Shown piece by piece: positions 1 through 8,228 of a DNA stretch of 64,000 bases. The stretch spans positions 310,001 through 374,000 of the forward strand of contig CBDAOU010000001.1 in the NCBI GenBank assembly GCA_965198185.1, given 5' to 3'. The number at the start of each line of letters is the position of its first letter. The first letter of the stretch is position 1. The notes below the pieces were generated by a model, which did no database searches, was not told the DNA's origin, and worked only from the letters and a program-made list of their open reading frames with translations. A program made the translations under genes and the position numbers. The stretch comes from JAJECS01 sp965198185. GTDB lineage: Bacteria; Chloroflexota; UBA11872.

Positions 1-562
1 GGCTGCCCCGGCCCCGGACACCGCGCCAGCTACGGGTGCGGCGCCGGCCACGGGCGCGGCGCAGACGGCGGTGGTGATTCCGAGCGATGGACTGAACGTG
101 CGCGACGAGCCCAACACCGCCACCAGCACGGTGCAGTACGTCGCGGGCGGCGGAACCCAGATCAACCTCACGGGCGTGGTTCAGGAGATCAGCGGCATCC
201 GTTGGCATGAGGTCGACGACGGCAACTGGGTGCAGGGCCAGTACCTTGAGCTGGGCGGAACGGCTGCTCCCGCCCCGGCCGCCACAGCGGCACCGGCGCA
301 GACTGCCGCTCCGGCGGCAACTGCCGCAGCAACCGCGGCTGCCACCGAAGCGCCGAGCGACGACGAGCTCACGGCAGTGGTGGTGCCGGAAGGCGGGCTC
401 AACGTGCGCACGGAACCGCGTGCCGACGGCGAAGTGGCGTATGTCGCGCCCGCAGGATCGCGGCTGCAGATGACCGGCGAGAACACCGTGGTCGACGGCG
501 TGACCTGGTGGGAGCTTGAGGACGGGAACTGGGTCCAAGGCCAGTTCCTACGGTTCGGCTAG
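1..562 (+). CDS. SH3-domain repeat protein, 5' end missing
   Basis: The reading frame is open from the left edge (codons in phase with base 2) and stops at TAG 560-562, so this is the C-terminal part of a longer gene. At least two bacterial SH3 (SH3b) units are visible: each opens with a TAVV-type strand followed by a GLNVR(D/T)EP motif and closes with GNWVQGQ(Y/F)L. They are separated by about 40 residues of Ala/Pro/Thr-rich linker, and another such linker precedes the first unit. SH3b repeats with flexible linkers are usual in exported proteins that contact the cell envelope. The export signal and any catalytic domain would lie upstream of the window. The binding target cannot be told. Confidence 0.85.
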   Translation, partial: AAPAPDTAPATGAAPATGAAQTAVVIPSDGLNVRDEPNTATSTVQYVAGGGTQINLTGVVQEISGIRWHEVDDGNWVQGQYLELGGTAAPAPAATAAPAQTAAPAATAAATAAATEAPSDDELTAVVVPEGGLNVRTEPRADGEVAYVAPAGSRLQMTGENTVVDGVTWWELEDGNWVQGQFLRFG

Positions 563-640
563 CCTCCCACGCGCAGGACGGCACGGCGGGCGTCGCGCCG
601 GCGTTATCCGTCGCCTGGGGTCAGGCTCGGGCGCGGTGAC

Positions 641-1657
641 TCACCGAGCGCGCAGCCATCGATCCATGAAATCCAGCGGCGCCTGGGGCAGGAATTCGTG
701 GCCCCCGTCGAATTCGTCGCGGGCCAGGCGATCCGCCGCACCTGCCGCCGCGTAGATGGCCGCAAGATGCGCGTGGGCCTGCCGCGACGCCTCGATGTTG
801 AATCCCCGATCGGACCGTCCCGCCTGGATGAGCAGCGGCCGCGGGGCGATGCACCCGTGAATGTCCGGCACATCGGCCAGGTCGTACACACCCGGTAGGA
901 ATTGGGAGCCGCAGAAGTTCCCGGCGTCAAGGGCATAGGCGCGGAAGGTGGTGAGATAGCCGCTCACCACAACGGCCGCCGGGCGCTCGTCGAGCGCCGC
1001 GAGATACATCGCGCGGGTGCCTCCAAACGAGAGTCCGGCGACGCCGATGCGGCTCGCGTCCACCTCGGGCCGGTCCTGGAGGAGATCGAGGGCGCGCTGG
1101 TCGTCCCAGAGGGCGAGGGTCATGAGGTTACGCCCGAAGAGGGCCAGCTTGAGAAAGTTGATGTTGCAGCCGTCGCGACCGCCGTAGCGCCGGAATCGCT
1201 CGCCGCGCTCGCCAAAGCCCGGAGCGTCGGGAGCCAGCACCACGTAGCCGCGCTGGGCGAAGCACTTTGCAAAGGCGTGGTAAATCCCGGCGGTGACGAG
1301 ATCGTCCTTGCCTCCGCCGTGGCCGTGCAAGGCCAGGATGGCCGGCGCCGGATGGCGGGCGTCGACGCCGTCGGGTACGAGCAGATAGGCGGGCACGTCA
1401 ACATCGGGCGCGGAGCGATACACGAGCTTGGTCTGCACGTAGCCGGGGCAGACGGTGCGCTCGACCTCGACGGGCTCAGGGTCGACCGGGGCGGGCAACG
1501 GTCCGAGGAGGCCCTTGATCGCCTCTCGCAGGTTGTCGCGCCACGCATTGAAGTCAAGGCCCGGCCGGAAGGCGTGGCTTGGTTGGTGCGCGGCGTCCAG
1601 CCGCATGAGTTGATCGTCGAACGCGAACTGCCATTCCCGCGGCGCTGTGGCACTCAT
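641..1657 (-). CDS. Alpha/beta hydrolase (dienelactone hydrolase / acetyl-esterase type)
   Basis: A 338-residue alpha/beta hydrolase. The oxyanion-hole region reads HGHGGG near residue 112. The nucleophile elbow is GLSFGG (GxSxGG) near residue 205, an Asp lies in QAGRSD, and a C-terminal GGHEF supplies the likely catalytic His. Family members cleave ester bonds of acylated sugars or small molecules; the substrate here is unknown. I chose the ATG at 1657 (protein begins MSATAPREW) because it overlaps the TGA of the upstream TIM-barrel gene by 4 bases (ATGA), which suggests translational coupling. A longer in-frame start exists, but it lies wholly inside that gene. The pairing with a sugar-isomerase-like protein suggests carbohydrate breakdown. 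No signal peptide is seen, so it is probably cytoplasmic. Confidence 0.85.
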   Translation of the reverse strand: MSATAPREWQFAFDDQLMRLDAAHQPSHAFRPGLDFNAWRDNLREAIKGLLGPLPAPVDPEPVEVERTVCPGYVQTKLVYRSAPDVDVPAYLLVPDGVDARHPAPAILALHGHGGGKDDLVTAGIYHAFAKCFAQRGYVVLAPDAPGFGERGERFRRYGGRDGCNINFLKLALFGRNLMTLALWDDQRALDLLQDRPEVDASRIGVAGLSFGGTRAMYLAALDERPAAVVVSGYLTTFRAYALDAGNFCGSQFLPGVYDLADVPDIHGCIAPRPLLIQAGRSDRGFNIEASRQAHAHLAAIYAAAGAADRLARDEFDGGHEFLPQAPLDFMDRWLRAR

Positions 1658-2436
1658 CGGCGGAGCTGCGCGCGCAGGTAGGCCAGCGCCTGTGGCGCCT
1701 GGCGATCGAAGCTGTCGAACCGCTTCCCGTTGTCTTCGATGCTGATTCGGCCGGTGTAATTCACCGCGGTGAGCGCCCGCAGAAACTCGAGCAGACCAGC
1801 ATCGGTGGACTGCGGCGGAGAGCCGGCCAGCGGCGGAACCGGCACGTGGACGTGGCGTAGTCGATCGCGTGCCTCGGACAGGTTGGTCAGAGGCTCCCGC
1901 TCGTGTGCCATGTGCCACCAATCGGCCAGCGCCGCCACGCGGGGACTTCCGGACTCGCGGGCGACCACCGCCGCCTCGAGGACGGTGTTGATCGTGTCGC
2001 ATTTCTCGCGCCAGAGCGGCTCGATCACGATGTCCAGGTCGTAGGGCGCGGCGGCATCCGCCGCCAGCGCCAGGAATTCCAGAATCTGGCCCGGTACCCG
2101 GTGCCGGTCGAAGCCCGGCGGCGTGGCCCGGGCCGGTCCGCTGCCGAAGACCACAAGGCGAGCGCCTAGCTCGGCCACGCGTCCCATGGCAGTTTCCAAG
2201 TACGCACGCAGCGCCGGGAGGTCGCGCCGGGGCCCGACAACCGGGTGGTGCGCCGGTACGAAGACATTGAAAGCCTCCGCCGGCAGGCCCACATCCTGGA
2301 TGCGGCGGCGGATGGGCGCGTAGACCGCCTCATCCGCGTCGGGAACCAGGTCCACCACGCGCGGCTCGACATAGGCAAAGCCGGCCTGCCGCACCGCCTC
2401 CAGGTCGGCCAACGATGCACAACATCCAAGCCGCAT
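1654..2436 (-). CDS. Sugar phosphate isomerase/epimerase-like TIM-barrel protein
   Basis: A 260-residue protein of the xylose-isomerase-like TIM-barrel superfamily (AP endonuclease 2 family). Strand motifs are visible: YVEPRVVDL near the N-terminus, LGARLVVFGSG in the middle, DIVIEPL with its metal-binding Glu, ADWWHM with Asp/His, RHVHVPVP, and GRISIED with a second acidic ligand. These are the usual positions of the divalent-metal ligands. Such enzymes isomerise or epimerise sugars and inositols; the substrate cannot be assigned. It is the first gene of a two-gene operon with the overlapping esterase, and it is divergent from the NUDIX gene across an 89-base intergenic region that carries an inverted repeat. 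Confidence 0.85.
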   Translation of the reverse strand: MRLGCCASLADLEAVRQAGFAYVEPRVVDLVPDADEAVYAPIRRRIQDVGLPAEAFNVFVPAHHPVVGPRRDLPALRAYLETAMGRVAELGARLVVFGSGPARATPPGFDRHRVPGQILEFLALAADAAAPYDLDIVIEPLWREKCDTINTVLEAAVVARESGSPRVAALADWWHMAHEREPLTNLSEARDRLRHVHVPVPPLAGSPPQSTDAGLLEFLRALTAVNYTGRISIEDNGKRFDSFDRQAPQALAYLRAQLRR

Positions 2437-2462
2437 GTCACCACCGCTTCACGACGTCGGAA

Positions 2463-2494
2463 CGTGGCACGTTCGCAGACGCTAGAGTGCCACG
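2463..2494. promoter_or_regulatory. Inverted repeat over a putative promoter of the NUDIX gene
   Basis: Perfect 8-base arms CGTGGCAC (2463-2470) and GTGCCACG (2487-2494) are separated by 16 bases. The repeat spans TAGAGT (2483-2488), which looks like a -10 element reading toward the NUDIX gene (start 2526). It lies between two divergent genes, so it could be a regulator-binding site for either or both. No clear -35 is visible, and no regulator gene is adjacent. Confidence 0.35.
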
Positions 2495-2525
2495 AGCGTC
2501 CAGTCGCTGCCGCCGGAGTTGCCTG

Positions 2526-3224
2526 ATGGCGACCGATCCCGCGTCGGGCCATTCGGAGGACGATGAGCAGCTCGCCGTCACGCAGGCGGACGGCACGCCG
2601 ACCGGCGTCATCAAGTCGCGCAGGGCAATTCACACCGACGGCGACTGGCACCTCACTCGAAGTGTTTGGGCGCTGCTGATGAACGCCCCCGCCGGGCCGG
2701 CGCTGGTGCTGCAGCAGCGCGGACCATTCAAGGCCTCGTGGCCCGACCGGCTCGATGCGAGCTCGGCCGGGCACTTGCGCGTCGGCGACCCCGACACGTG
2801 GCGCGAGGCGGAGGAGGAGCTGGGTCGGCGTCCCGGTGCAGGCGAGGTCTTGTCGTTAGGCAAGCGGCAGAGCGGGGGCCGCCTCCCGAACGGACAGATC
2901 GACCTCGAGGTCCAAGAGCTATGGCTATGGCGCTGCCCCTTCGACTTGCTTGACCTTGAGCCGCCTTATCCGGAGGTGGGGGCGTTGCTGGCCGTGGCCC
3001 CCGACGCCCTCCGGCGTCTCGCGTCCGGCGAGGTGCAGCGCATTCCGGCGGTGGTACGGCGGCCCGGCGCGCCCAACGTGGAGGCTGGATACGCCACGGC
3101 GGACCAACTGATTCCCGGCGAGGAGCCCTACATCAAGCAGGTGTGCGAGATCACGCTGCGCACCCTGGCAGGCCAATCGTGGACGCCGCTGGACGTGGAC
3201 ACGGAATACGAACTCGGGCCGTAA
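2526..3224 (+). CDS. NUDIX hydrolase / isopentenyl-diphosphate isomerase-like
   Basis: A 232-residue NUDIX-fold protein. The NUDIX helix signature is visible as GHLRVGDPDTWREAEEELG around residues 79-97, containing the REAEEELG metal-binding core. The N-terminal half (VTQADGTPTGVIKSR, then HLTRSVWALL) resembles the IPP-isomerase-like and YfcD-like branch, which starts with a similar strand preceding a conserved His. The active-site Cys of true IPP isomerases is not evident, so hydrolysis of a nucleoside diphosphate derivative is more likely. The ATG at 2526 starts MATDPASG; a longer in-frame start at 2415 would overlap the divergent gene. Function beyond the family is unknown. Confidence 0.8.
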   Translation: MATDPASGHSEDDEQLAVTQADGTPTGVIKSRRAIHTDGDWHLTRSVWALLMNAPAGPALVLQQRGPFKASWPDRLDASSAGHLRVGDPDTWREAEEELGRRPGAGEVLSLGKRQSGGRLPNGQIDLEVQELWLWRCPFDLLDLEPPYPEVGALLAVAPDALRRLASGEVQRIPAVVRRPGAPNVEAGYATADQLIPGEEPYIKQVCEITLRTLAGQSWTPLDVDTEYELGP

Positions 3225-3272
3225 CCGAACCTCCGCGAGCGAGTGGCACGACCGTCACAAGGAGGCTCGCCG

Positions 3273-3815
3273 TCAGCGGCGCCTGATGACGAGGAATGCG
3301 CCGAACGCGATCAGGATCAGCGGCCACAACCGCCAAGCATCGAATTGCGCGAAGAGCCCCAGTGAATCCAGCAGCGCAAGCACCCCAATGGCAACCAACG
3401 CCAGCCCGACGATTGCCGGACCGCCCATGCGACGGCCGCGATTGCCGGCCGATCGTCCCGGCGCGTACGGCTGGTACGTCGGCGCGGCGTCAGGGGCTGC
3501 CGGCTCGGCATGCTGTTGCGGCGCGGATTCCGCACCTTCGGGCTCGTCGTCCGGCTGCAGCGTTTGTCCAGCTTCGGCGGGTTCGTCATCCGCTCCAACC
3601 GCTCCGGGTTCAATCCCCGGCCCGGGGGCGGGGGGCGTGGGCACGACGACCACCATGACGAGGTACGCGATGATGGCGACCCCACCGGTGAAGATGGCGA
3701 GCAGCACCCAGACCAGGCGCATAAGCGTGGGATCAACGTCGAAATAGTCCGCCATGCCGCCCGACAGTCCGGTGAGCAGCCGGTCGTGCTCGCTGCGATA
3801 GAGGCGGCGTTGCAT
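3273..3815 (-). CDS. PspC-domain membrane protein with LiaF-like C-terminus
   Basis: A 180-residue protein. Residues 1-60 form a PspC domain: the RLYRSEHDRLLTGLSGGMADYF-type start, a VDPTLMRLVWV segment, then a hydrophobic hairpin. A Pro/Glu/Ala-rich linker follows (about 65-115). The C-terminal pair of membrane segments (VGLALVAIGVLALLDSL and LWPLILIAFGAFLVIRR) resembles the DUF5668/LiaF transmembrane region. PspC proteins sense or buffer envelope stress at the cytoplasmic membrane. The start codon has a GGAGGA Shine-Dalgarno, and TAGAGT on the minus strand (3851-3856) could be its -10. It is transcribed away from the pseudouridine synthase. Confidence 0.85.
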   Translation of the reverse strand: MQRRLYRSEHDRLLTGLSGGMADYFDVDPTLMRLVWVLLAIFTGGVAIIAYLVMVVVVPTPPAPGPGIEPGAVGADDEPAEAGQTLQPDDEPEGAESAPQQHAEPAAPDAAPTYQPYAPGRSAGNRGRRMGGPAIVGLALVAIGVLALLDSLGLFAQFDAWRLWPLILIAFGAFLVIRRR

Positions 3816-3872
3816 GACAGGGTCCTCCGCGCGCGTATGCTCCGGAGGTCACTCTAAATCCGGGAGCACTTT

Positions 3873-4697
3873 TTGTCATCGCGCGCCGGCCACACGCCAG
3901 ATCCCGACGCCGATCGCCAGGACCAACTGGCCGACCGCGGCTTGCGGCTTCAGGTGTTTCTGGCGCGGGCGGGGCGCGGGTCGCGTCGGACGATGGAGCA
4001 GGCGATCCGCGGTGGACGGGTGGCCGTCGACGGCGAGGTCGTGACAACGCTCGGTGTGCGGGTTGATCCTCGGCAGCAGGAAGTCCGGCTGGACGGGAAG
4101 CCGGTTCAACCCACGCAGCGGCCGGGAACGGTCATCGCGCTACACAAGCCGCCACGGGTGCTCACGACCACCCACGATCCCCAGGGGCGCCCGACGGTGC
4201 TGCATCTACTGCCGGGAGCGCTGCGGCGGGAGCGCTTGTATCCCGTCGGCCGGCTCGATTTTGCCTCCGAGGGTCTGGTGCTGATGACCAATGACGGTCA
4301 GTTGGCGTTTCAGCTCATGCATCCGCGCTTCGGCCACGAGCGCGAATACGTCGTGACAGCACGCGGGCCTGAACCGCCCGATCTTGCCCGGCGCCTGACC
4401 GAAGGCGTCGATATCGGCGACCGGCGGCCGGCCCGGGCCGTGCGCGCTCGACGAGTAAGCGACGGCTGGCAGCTGGTGCTGACGGAGGGCCGCAAGCGCC
4501 AAGTGCGGCGCATGTTCGAGGCGCTCGGGATGCGCGTCACCCGGCTGTGCCGCGTGCGCATTGGTTCGGTGGCTCTAGGCGACCTGGCGCCCGGAGAGGC
4601 GCGGCAGCTAGAGGCCGACGAACTGGCGGCGCTGCGGCGAGAGGTGGCGGGAGCTACGGACAGCCGCGACTCAGACGGCTCTGGTCAGCCTCCCTAG
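3873..4697 (+). CDS. RsuA/RluB-family rRNA pseudouridine synthase
   Basis: A 274-residue protein with an N-terminal S4 RNA-binding domain (about residues 25-75, GLRLQVFLARAGRGSRR and GGRVAVDG) and a pseudouridine synthase domain. The catalytic Asp sits in GRLDFASEGL (about residue 128). KPPRVLTT and EGRKRQVRRMFEALG are the usual flanking motifs of the RsuA/RluB/RluE/RluF branch. The enzyme isomerises a specific uridine of ribosomal RNA; which one cannot be read from the sequence. The start appears to be TTG at 3873. The stop at 4695-4697 shares a CTAG with the stop of the opposing gene, so the two genes overlap by 4 bases tail to tail. Confidence 0.85.
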   Translation: MSSRAGHTPDPDADRQDQLADRGLRLQVFLARAGRGSRRTMEQAIRGGRVAVDGEVVTTLGVRVDPRQQEVRLDGKPVQPTQRPGTVIALHKPPRVLTTTHDPQGRPTVLHLLPGALRRERLYPVGRLDFASEGLVLMTNDGQLAFQLMHPRFGHEREYVVTARGPEPPDLARRLTEGVDIGDRRPARAVRARRVSDGWQLVLTEGRKRQVRRMFEALGMRVTRLCRVRIGSVALGDLAPGEARQLEADELAALRREVAGATDSRDSDGSGQPP

Positions 4698-5113
4698 ACG
4701 CTCTCCGCCGGGCGCATGTTGGAGCGGTTGCGCTGGATGAAGGCGGCGATGCCCAGCGCGATCCATGCCGGGAGCGAGAGGACGAGCGGGTAAAGCACGA
4801 TTCCCACCGGACCGAACAGCCCGCCGATCACCGCCCCATAGACCGTCAGGGGCGCCAGCACGGCACCGCACACATAGGCCAACACGCGGACGCGCCGGTG
4901 CAGAAAGGTCACTGCCAGAGTCAGCGGCAGCGCGGCGATCCAGGTGAAGAGGACCATGAGCGCAATCATCGCGACCGCGTTCGGAATCCCGCCCGCTTCC
5001 TCACCCGGGGACAGGGTGGCGAAGCGGATGGCCGTGACCACCAGAATCACCAGCGGGAGCCAGAGCGAAAGAACCAAGAGTCGCAGAACGCGTCGGATCG
5101 TTGACTGTTGCAT
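4694..5113 (-). CDS. Hypothetical membrane protein with four transmembrane segments
   Basis: A 139-residue protein with four hydrophobic segments, at about residues 10-30, 45-68, 78-98 and 100-125, and short basic loops (RRVLR, HRRVR, QRNR). I do not recognise a family. TAGAAT on the minus strand (5144-5149) lies about 30 bases upstream of the ATG and could be the -10. It overlaps the stop of the pseudouridine synthase gene by 4 bases in convergent orientation. Its neighbours do not suggest a function. Confidence 0.65.
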   Translation of the reverse strand: MQQSTIRRVLRLLVLSLWLPLVILVVTAIRFATLSPGEEAGGIPNAVAMIALMVLFTWIAALPLTLAVTFLHRRVRVLAYVCGAVLAPLTVYGAVIGGLFGPVGIVLYPLVLSLPAWIALGIAAFIQRNRSNMRPAESV

Positions 5114-5316
5114 GTGCCCACCAGTGCGCCACGCGTATCGGACATTCTATCCCTCGCCCTGCCCGACCCGACTGTAGCGACCACCACACAAACGCCGACG
5201 TTTGGCGAATGACCATCCAGCGTCATTGGCGCCGGCAAGCGCGCCCAGGCATGTAGGCTAGGCCGCCGAGCCGCCGGCCGCGCCTTTGCGGCGAGCGTGC
5301 AGGACGAGGAGTCCGC

Positions 5317-6081
5317 GTGGAGACGCAGACGGAGTTCGCCGCGGGTTTGGGGCAGATCATCCTGTTCGACCTGATCTTGAGCGGCGACAACGCCGTGGTG
5401 ATCGGGGTGGTGGCAAGCCGGCTGCGGGGGCGGCAGCGGCGACTGGCCATTCTGTTCGGCGCGGGTGGCGCCGTGGTGCTGCGGATAGCGTTCGCGTCCA
5501 TTGCGACGCTGCTGCTACAGGTGCCGGTGATCTCGCTGGTCGGCGGGCTGGCGCTGTTCTGGGTGGGCTGGCGCCTGCTTGCTCCCCACGGGGACGACGA
5601 GCACCACGAGGCGGCAACGACCTTTGCCCAAGCGCTGCGGCTGATCATTCTGGCGGACGTGGTGATGAGTCTGGATAACGTCCTGACCGTCGCCGGCGCG
5701 GCTCACGGAAACATCTGGCTGCTGGTGATCGGGCTGGCGCTGTCCATCCCGCTGCTGTTCGTGGGCTCGGGCCTGATCGCACTCGCGACCGAGCGGCTGC
5801 CGCTGATCATCTACGCGGGTAGCGCGCTGATCTTCCGCATCGCGCTGGTCCTGATCATCGACGATCCGGCGCTGCACGAGCGACTGATCGTTGAGGATCG
5901 GGAAACACTGAACTTCGTCATCGCGCATGTCATACCGTGGCTCGCGGCAATTGCCGGTCCGGCGCTGTACGTGCTGGTGGCGCGGTGGCGGGGACGGCGG
6001 GTGCTGCCGATCTGGGCCGGGTCGTCGGACACGCGCGACGCGGCGGATGAGTCGCCGGGCGCACCGTCGGGCGGGGCGTGA
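5317..6081 (+). CDS. TerC-family integral membrane protein (YjbE-like)
   Basis: A 254-residue membrane protein with the TerC signature twice: SGDNAVVIG near residue 24 and SLDNVLTVAG near residue 118. Both place Asp-Asn inside membrane helices of an internal repeat. About seven hydrophobic segments are visible. TerC-like proteins move or handle metal ions (manganese or calcium in studied members), often at sites of protein secretion. The GTG start at 5317 follows a GACGAGGAG Shine-Dalgarno. The C-terminal 20 residues are hydrophilic. It appears monocistronic or leads into the glyoxalase pair 36 bases downstream. Confidence 0.85.
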   Translation: METQTEFAAGLGQIILFDLILSGDNAVVIGVVASRLRGRQRRLAILFGAGGAVVLRIAFASIATLLLQVPVISLVGGLALFWVGWRLLAPHGDDEHHEAATTFAQALRLIILADVVMSLDNVLTVAGAAHGNIWLLVIGLALSIPLLFVGSGLIALATERLPLIIYAGSALIFRIALVLIIDDPALHERLIVEDRETLNFVIAHVIPWLAAIAGPALYVLVARWRGRRVLPIWAGSSDTRDAADESPGAPSGGA

Positions 6082-6117
6082 GACTATGGGCCAACACCGT
6101 GTGAGGAGGTCCGATCT

Positions 6118-6501
6118 ATGGCTCAACTGCTGCATACGCGCATTCGCGTCAGCGATCTCGACCGCTCGATTCGGTTTTACGAGGACTACCTAGGCTTCAG
6201 CGTCATCAGCCGGACGGACCGATCGCCCTCCGGGAACCACATCGTGCACCTGGAGCTGCCGGGCAATGCGCACACGATCGAGTTCACCTGGTCCGAGGAC
6301 TACGATCTTCGCGTGCCCGAGGACCTGATGCACTTCGCCATCGCCGTGCCCGACCTGATTGCGTTTTGCGACGACCTGGAGCGCCGTGGGATCGAGATCT
6401 GGCCCGACGGTTGGCGGGAGAAGTTTCCGCTGGGGCGGAAGATGGCGTTCATCGACGATCCGGACGGCTACGAAATCGAGCTGCTGGAGCGGGCGGAATG
6501 A
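6118..6501 (+). CDS. VOC-family protein, lactoylglutathione lyase (glyoxalase I)-like
   Basis: A 127-residue protein with two beta-alpha-beta-beta-beta (VOC) modules. It opens with HTRIRVSDLDRSIRFYEDYL, typical of GloA. Likely metal ligands are His in LLHTRI, Glu in HTIEFTW, His in LMHFAIAV and Glu in YEIELLE. That is the usual H/E/H/E pattern. The following gene encodes a glyoxalase II-like metallo-beta-lactamase protein and overlaps it by ATGA. The pair therefore fits detoxification of methylglyoxal or a related aldehyde, although the thiol used is unknown. A GAGGAGG-like Shine-Dalgarno precedes the ATG. Confidence 0.85.
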   Translation: MAQLLHTRIRVSDLDRSIRFYEDYLGFSVISRTDRSPSGNHIVHLELPGNAHTIEFTWSEDYDLRVPEDLMHFAIAVPDLIAFCDDLERRGIEIWPDGWREKFPLGRKMAFIDDPDGYEIELLERAE

Positions 6502-7373
6502 GCGAAGCAGGCATGACGACGACACCGCTGGAGGACGAGTTCGGCGACGTCATCGGCAAGGCCCGCCGCGGACTCGGTCTGGAGCCCGCGGAGGCTGCAC
6601 AGCGCGCTGACCTCGACGAGGCGGTCGTGCGCAGCATGGAGGACTACGAACGCCAACCGACGCGGGCCGAGAGCGACCGCCTGGCGGCGGCGTTGGAGCT
6701 ACACGCGCCGAGCCTCTGGGATGTCGCCACGGAGGCGTGGCGACCGCAGGCGCAGCCAGCAACGCTGGACGGCGGCCTAGAGGTGCGCATGATTCCGCAT
6801 CCGCCAATGCGCGTGACGATGTACATCGTCGGCGACCCGTCGACCGGCGACGCGCTGGTGGTGGACCCAGGCGCGCTGCCAGACACAGTGCTCGAAACCG
6901 TGAGCGAGGCCGGTTGGCGCGTGACGGCGTATCTGATCACGCATGGCGATGCCGACCACATCGACGCTCTGGCAGCGGTCTACGCACAGGCGCCCGCCCC
7001 GGTGTGGGTGCATGAGGGCGCGCGGCCCTTGGTGCACGGCGTCAACGACTCGGACCTGAACGTTGTGACCGCCGACGGACCGTTCTCCGTGGGGCCCTTC
7101 GCGCTCGAAGCGCTCGAAACCCCCGGCCACGCGCCCGGCCACACGGCCTATGCGCTGCGCGACGGGGTACTCGTAGGGGACACGGTGTTTGCCGGGTCGA
7201 TCGGCGGCACGCGGACGGGCAGCCTCGGCTACGCCGGACAGCTGGCCGCCATCCGCGCCAAGCTGCTGACCCGCGGCGACGACACGAAGTTCTTTCCCGG
7301 ACACGGCCCCCCCACGACCGTGGGCGAGGAGAAGCTCCACAACCCGTTCTTGGCTGCCGCGCCGGGCGTGTAG
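6498..7373 (+). CDS. Fusion of an XRE-type helix-turn-helix to a glyoxalase II-like metallo-beta-lactamase
   Basis: A 291-residue protein. Residues 15-75 look like an XRE-type helix-turn-helix (LGLEPAEAAQRADLDEAVV, then a LAAALELHAPSLWDVA tail). Residues 90-290 form a metallo-beta-lactamase fold: THGDADHIDAL as the metal motif, TPGHAPGHTAY, LVGDTVFAGSIGGTRTG, and FFPGHGPPTTVGEEKLHNPF, which matches the GloB/persulfide-dioxygenase-like branch. The metal motif reads HxDxDH rather than HxHxDH. The ATG at 6498 overlaps the stop of the VOC gene (ATGA); an earlier in-frame start would lie inside that gene. Likely a hydroxyacyl-thiol ester hydrolase. The HTH may regulate the operon or may only be a scaffold. 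Confidence 0.8.
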   Translation: MSEAGMTTTPLEDEFGDVIGKARRGLGLEPAEAAQRADLDEAVVRSMEDYERQPTRAESDRLAAALELHAPSLWDVATEAWRPQAQPATLDGGLEVRMIPHPPMRVTMYIVGDPSTGDALVVDPGALPDTVLETVSEAGWRVTAYLITHGDADHIDALAAVYAQAPAPVWVHEGARPLVHGVNDSDLNVVTADGPFSVGPFALEALETPGHAPGHTAYALRDGVLVGDTVFAGSIGGTRTGSLGYAGQLAAIRAKLLTRGDDTKFFPGHGPPTTVGEEKLHNPFLAAAPGV

Positions 7374-7443
7374 GCCAATCTGGGCGGATGCGCGACAATA
7401 GCGTGGCAGCTTGCCGCTACGGCGCGCCTTTTAACGGGAATCG

Positions 7444-8199
7444 ATGTTCGTCTACGACATTTCAACCCGACTCGCGTGCTCAACGCTCTTGTTCCGCGCC
7501 CAGTCGCTGGACCGGGCGCTGGACGGCGTGAAGGCCGCCGGCATCGAACATGTCGATCTATGGGCGGCGCCGACGGTGCTGGCCCACGTGGACCCCGCGG
7601 TCGAGAGCGCGGCGGACGTGCAGGCCGTGCTCGAAGCGCGCGGGCTGCGCGCGTCGTCGGTGACGGCCGTTGCGACCTCCGGCGACACGATGCTTCAGCG
7701 AATCAGCTTCGCCGCCGAGCTCGGCGCGCGCGTGGTCATTGCCACGGCGCCGCGGCGCGACTATGACCGCCGCGAAGCGGCCGACGACGTCCGCGCCTAT
7801 GGCCGCACGGCGCAGGAAGCCGGCGTCACCCTCTGTCTGGCGCACCAGGCGGATACCTGGATGGACACGGCCGAGGAAGTCTCCTCGTTCCTGGACGACG
7901 TGGGTCATCCCCGCGTGCAACTGAGTCTGGACCCCGCGCAGGCCGCGCGCGACGGAATCACCTTCAAGGCGCTGGCCGACGCCGCCGGCACCCGAATTGG
8001 CCACGTGCACCTGACCCACGCGGCGGATTCCGGCAGCTCGCACACGCTGGGCGCCATGTTCGACCAGCTCGAAGAGCGCAACTACTACGGCATGTTCACC
8101 TTCAGCTGGGACGGCACGGACAACCTGCCGCCGGAAGAGGTGGAAGCCACCGTGCGCGAAGCGCGCGCCCACGTGCTGGAGGTCTCCAAGGCCGGGTAG
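7444..8199 (+). CDS. Sugar phosphate isomerase/epimerase-like TIM-barrel protein
   Basis: A 251-residue member of the xylose-isomerase-like TIM-barrel superfamily. Recognisable strands are GIEHVDLWA, LGARVVIATAP, VTLCLAHQ, RVQLSLDPAQA, GHVHLTHA and MFTFSWDG. The usual strand-5 Glu ligand is replaced in the LCLAHQ segment, so catalytic competence is less certain than for typical members. It follows the glyoxalase pair by 70 bases and precedes the DUF503 gene by 29 bases. The substrate is unknown. Confidence 0.8.
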   Translation: MFVYDISTRLACSTLLFRAQSLDRALDGVKAAGIEHVDLWAAPTVLAHVDPAVESAADVQAVLEARGLRASSVTAVATSGDTMLQRISFAAELGARVVIATAPRRDYDRREAADDVRAYGRTAQEAGVTLCLAHQADTWMDTAEEVSSFLDDVGHPRVQLSLDPAQAARDGITFKALADAAGTRIGHVHLTHAADSGSSHTLGAMFDQLEERNYYGMFTFSWDGTDNLPPEEVEATVREARAHVLEVSKAG

Positions 8200-8216
8200 C
8201 GCGGAGGTCAGCCGCC

Positions 8217-8222
8217 TACACT
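8217..8222 (+). promoter_or_regulatory. Putative -10 element (TACACT) for a leaderless DUF503 transcript
   Basis: TACACT ends six bases before the GTG start at 8229. Transcription would therefore begin at or next to the start codon. No Shine-Dalgarno is visible between them. The same spacing is seen before the genes at 13999 and 33184. No -35 is clear. Confidence 0.3.
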
Positions 8223-8228
8223 GTTCCC

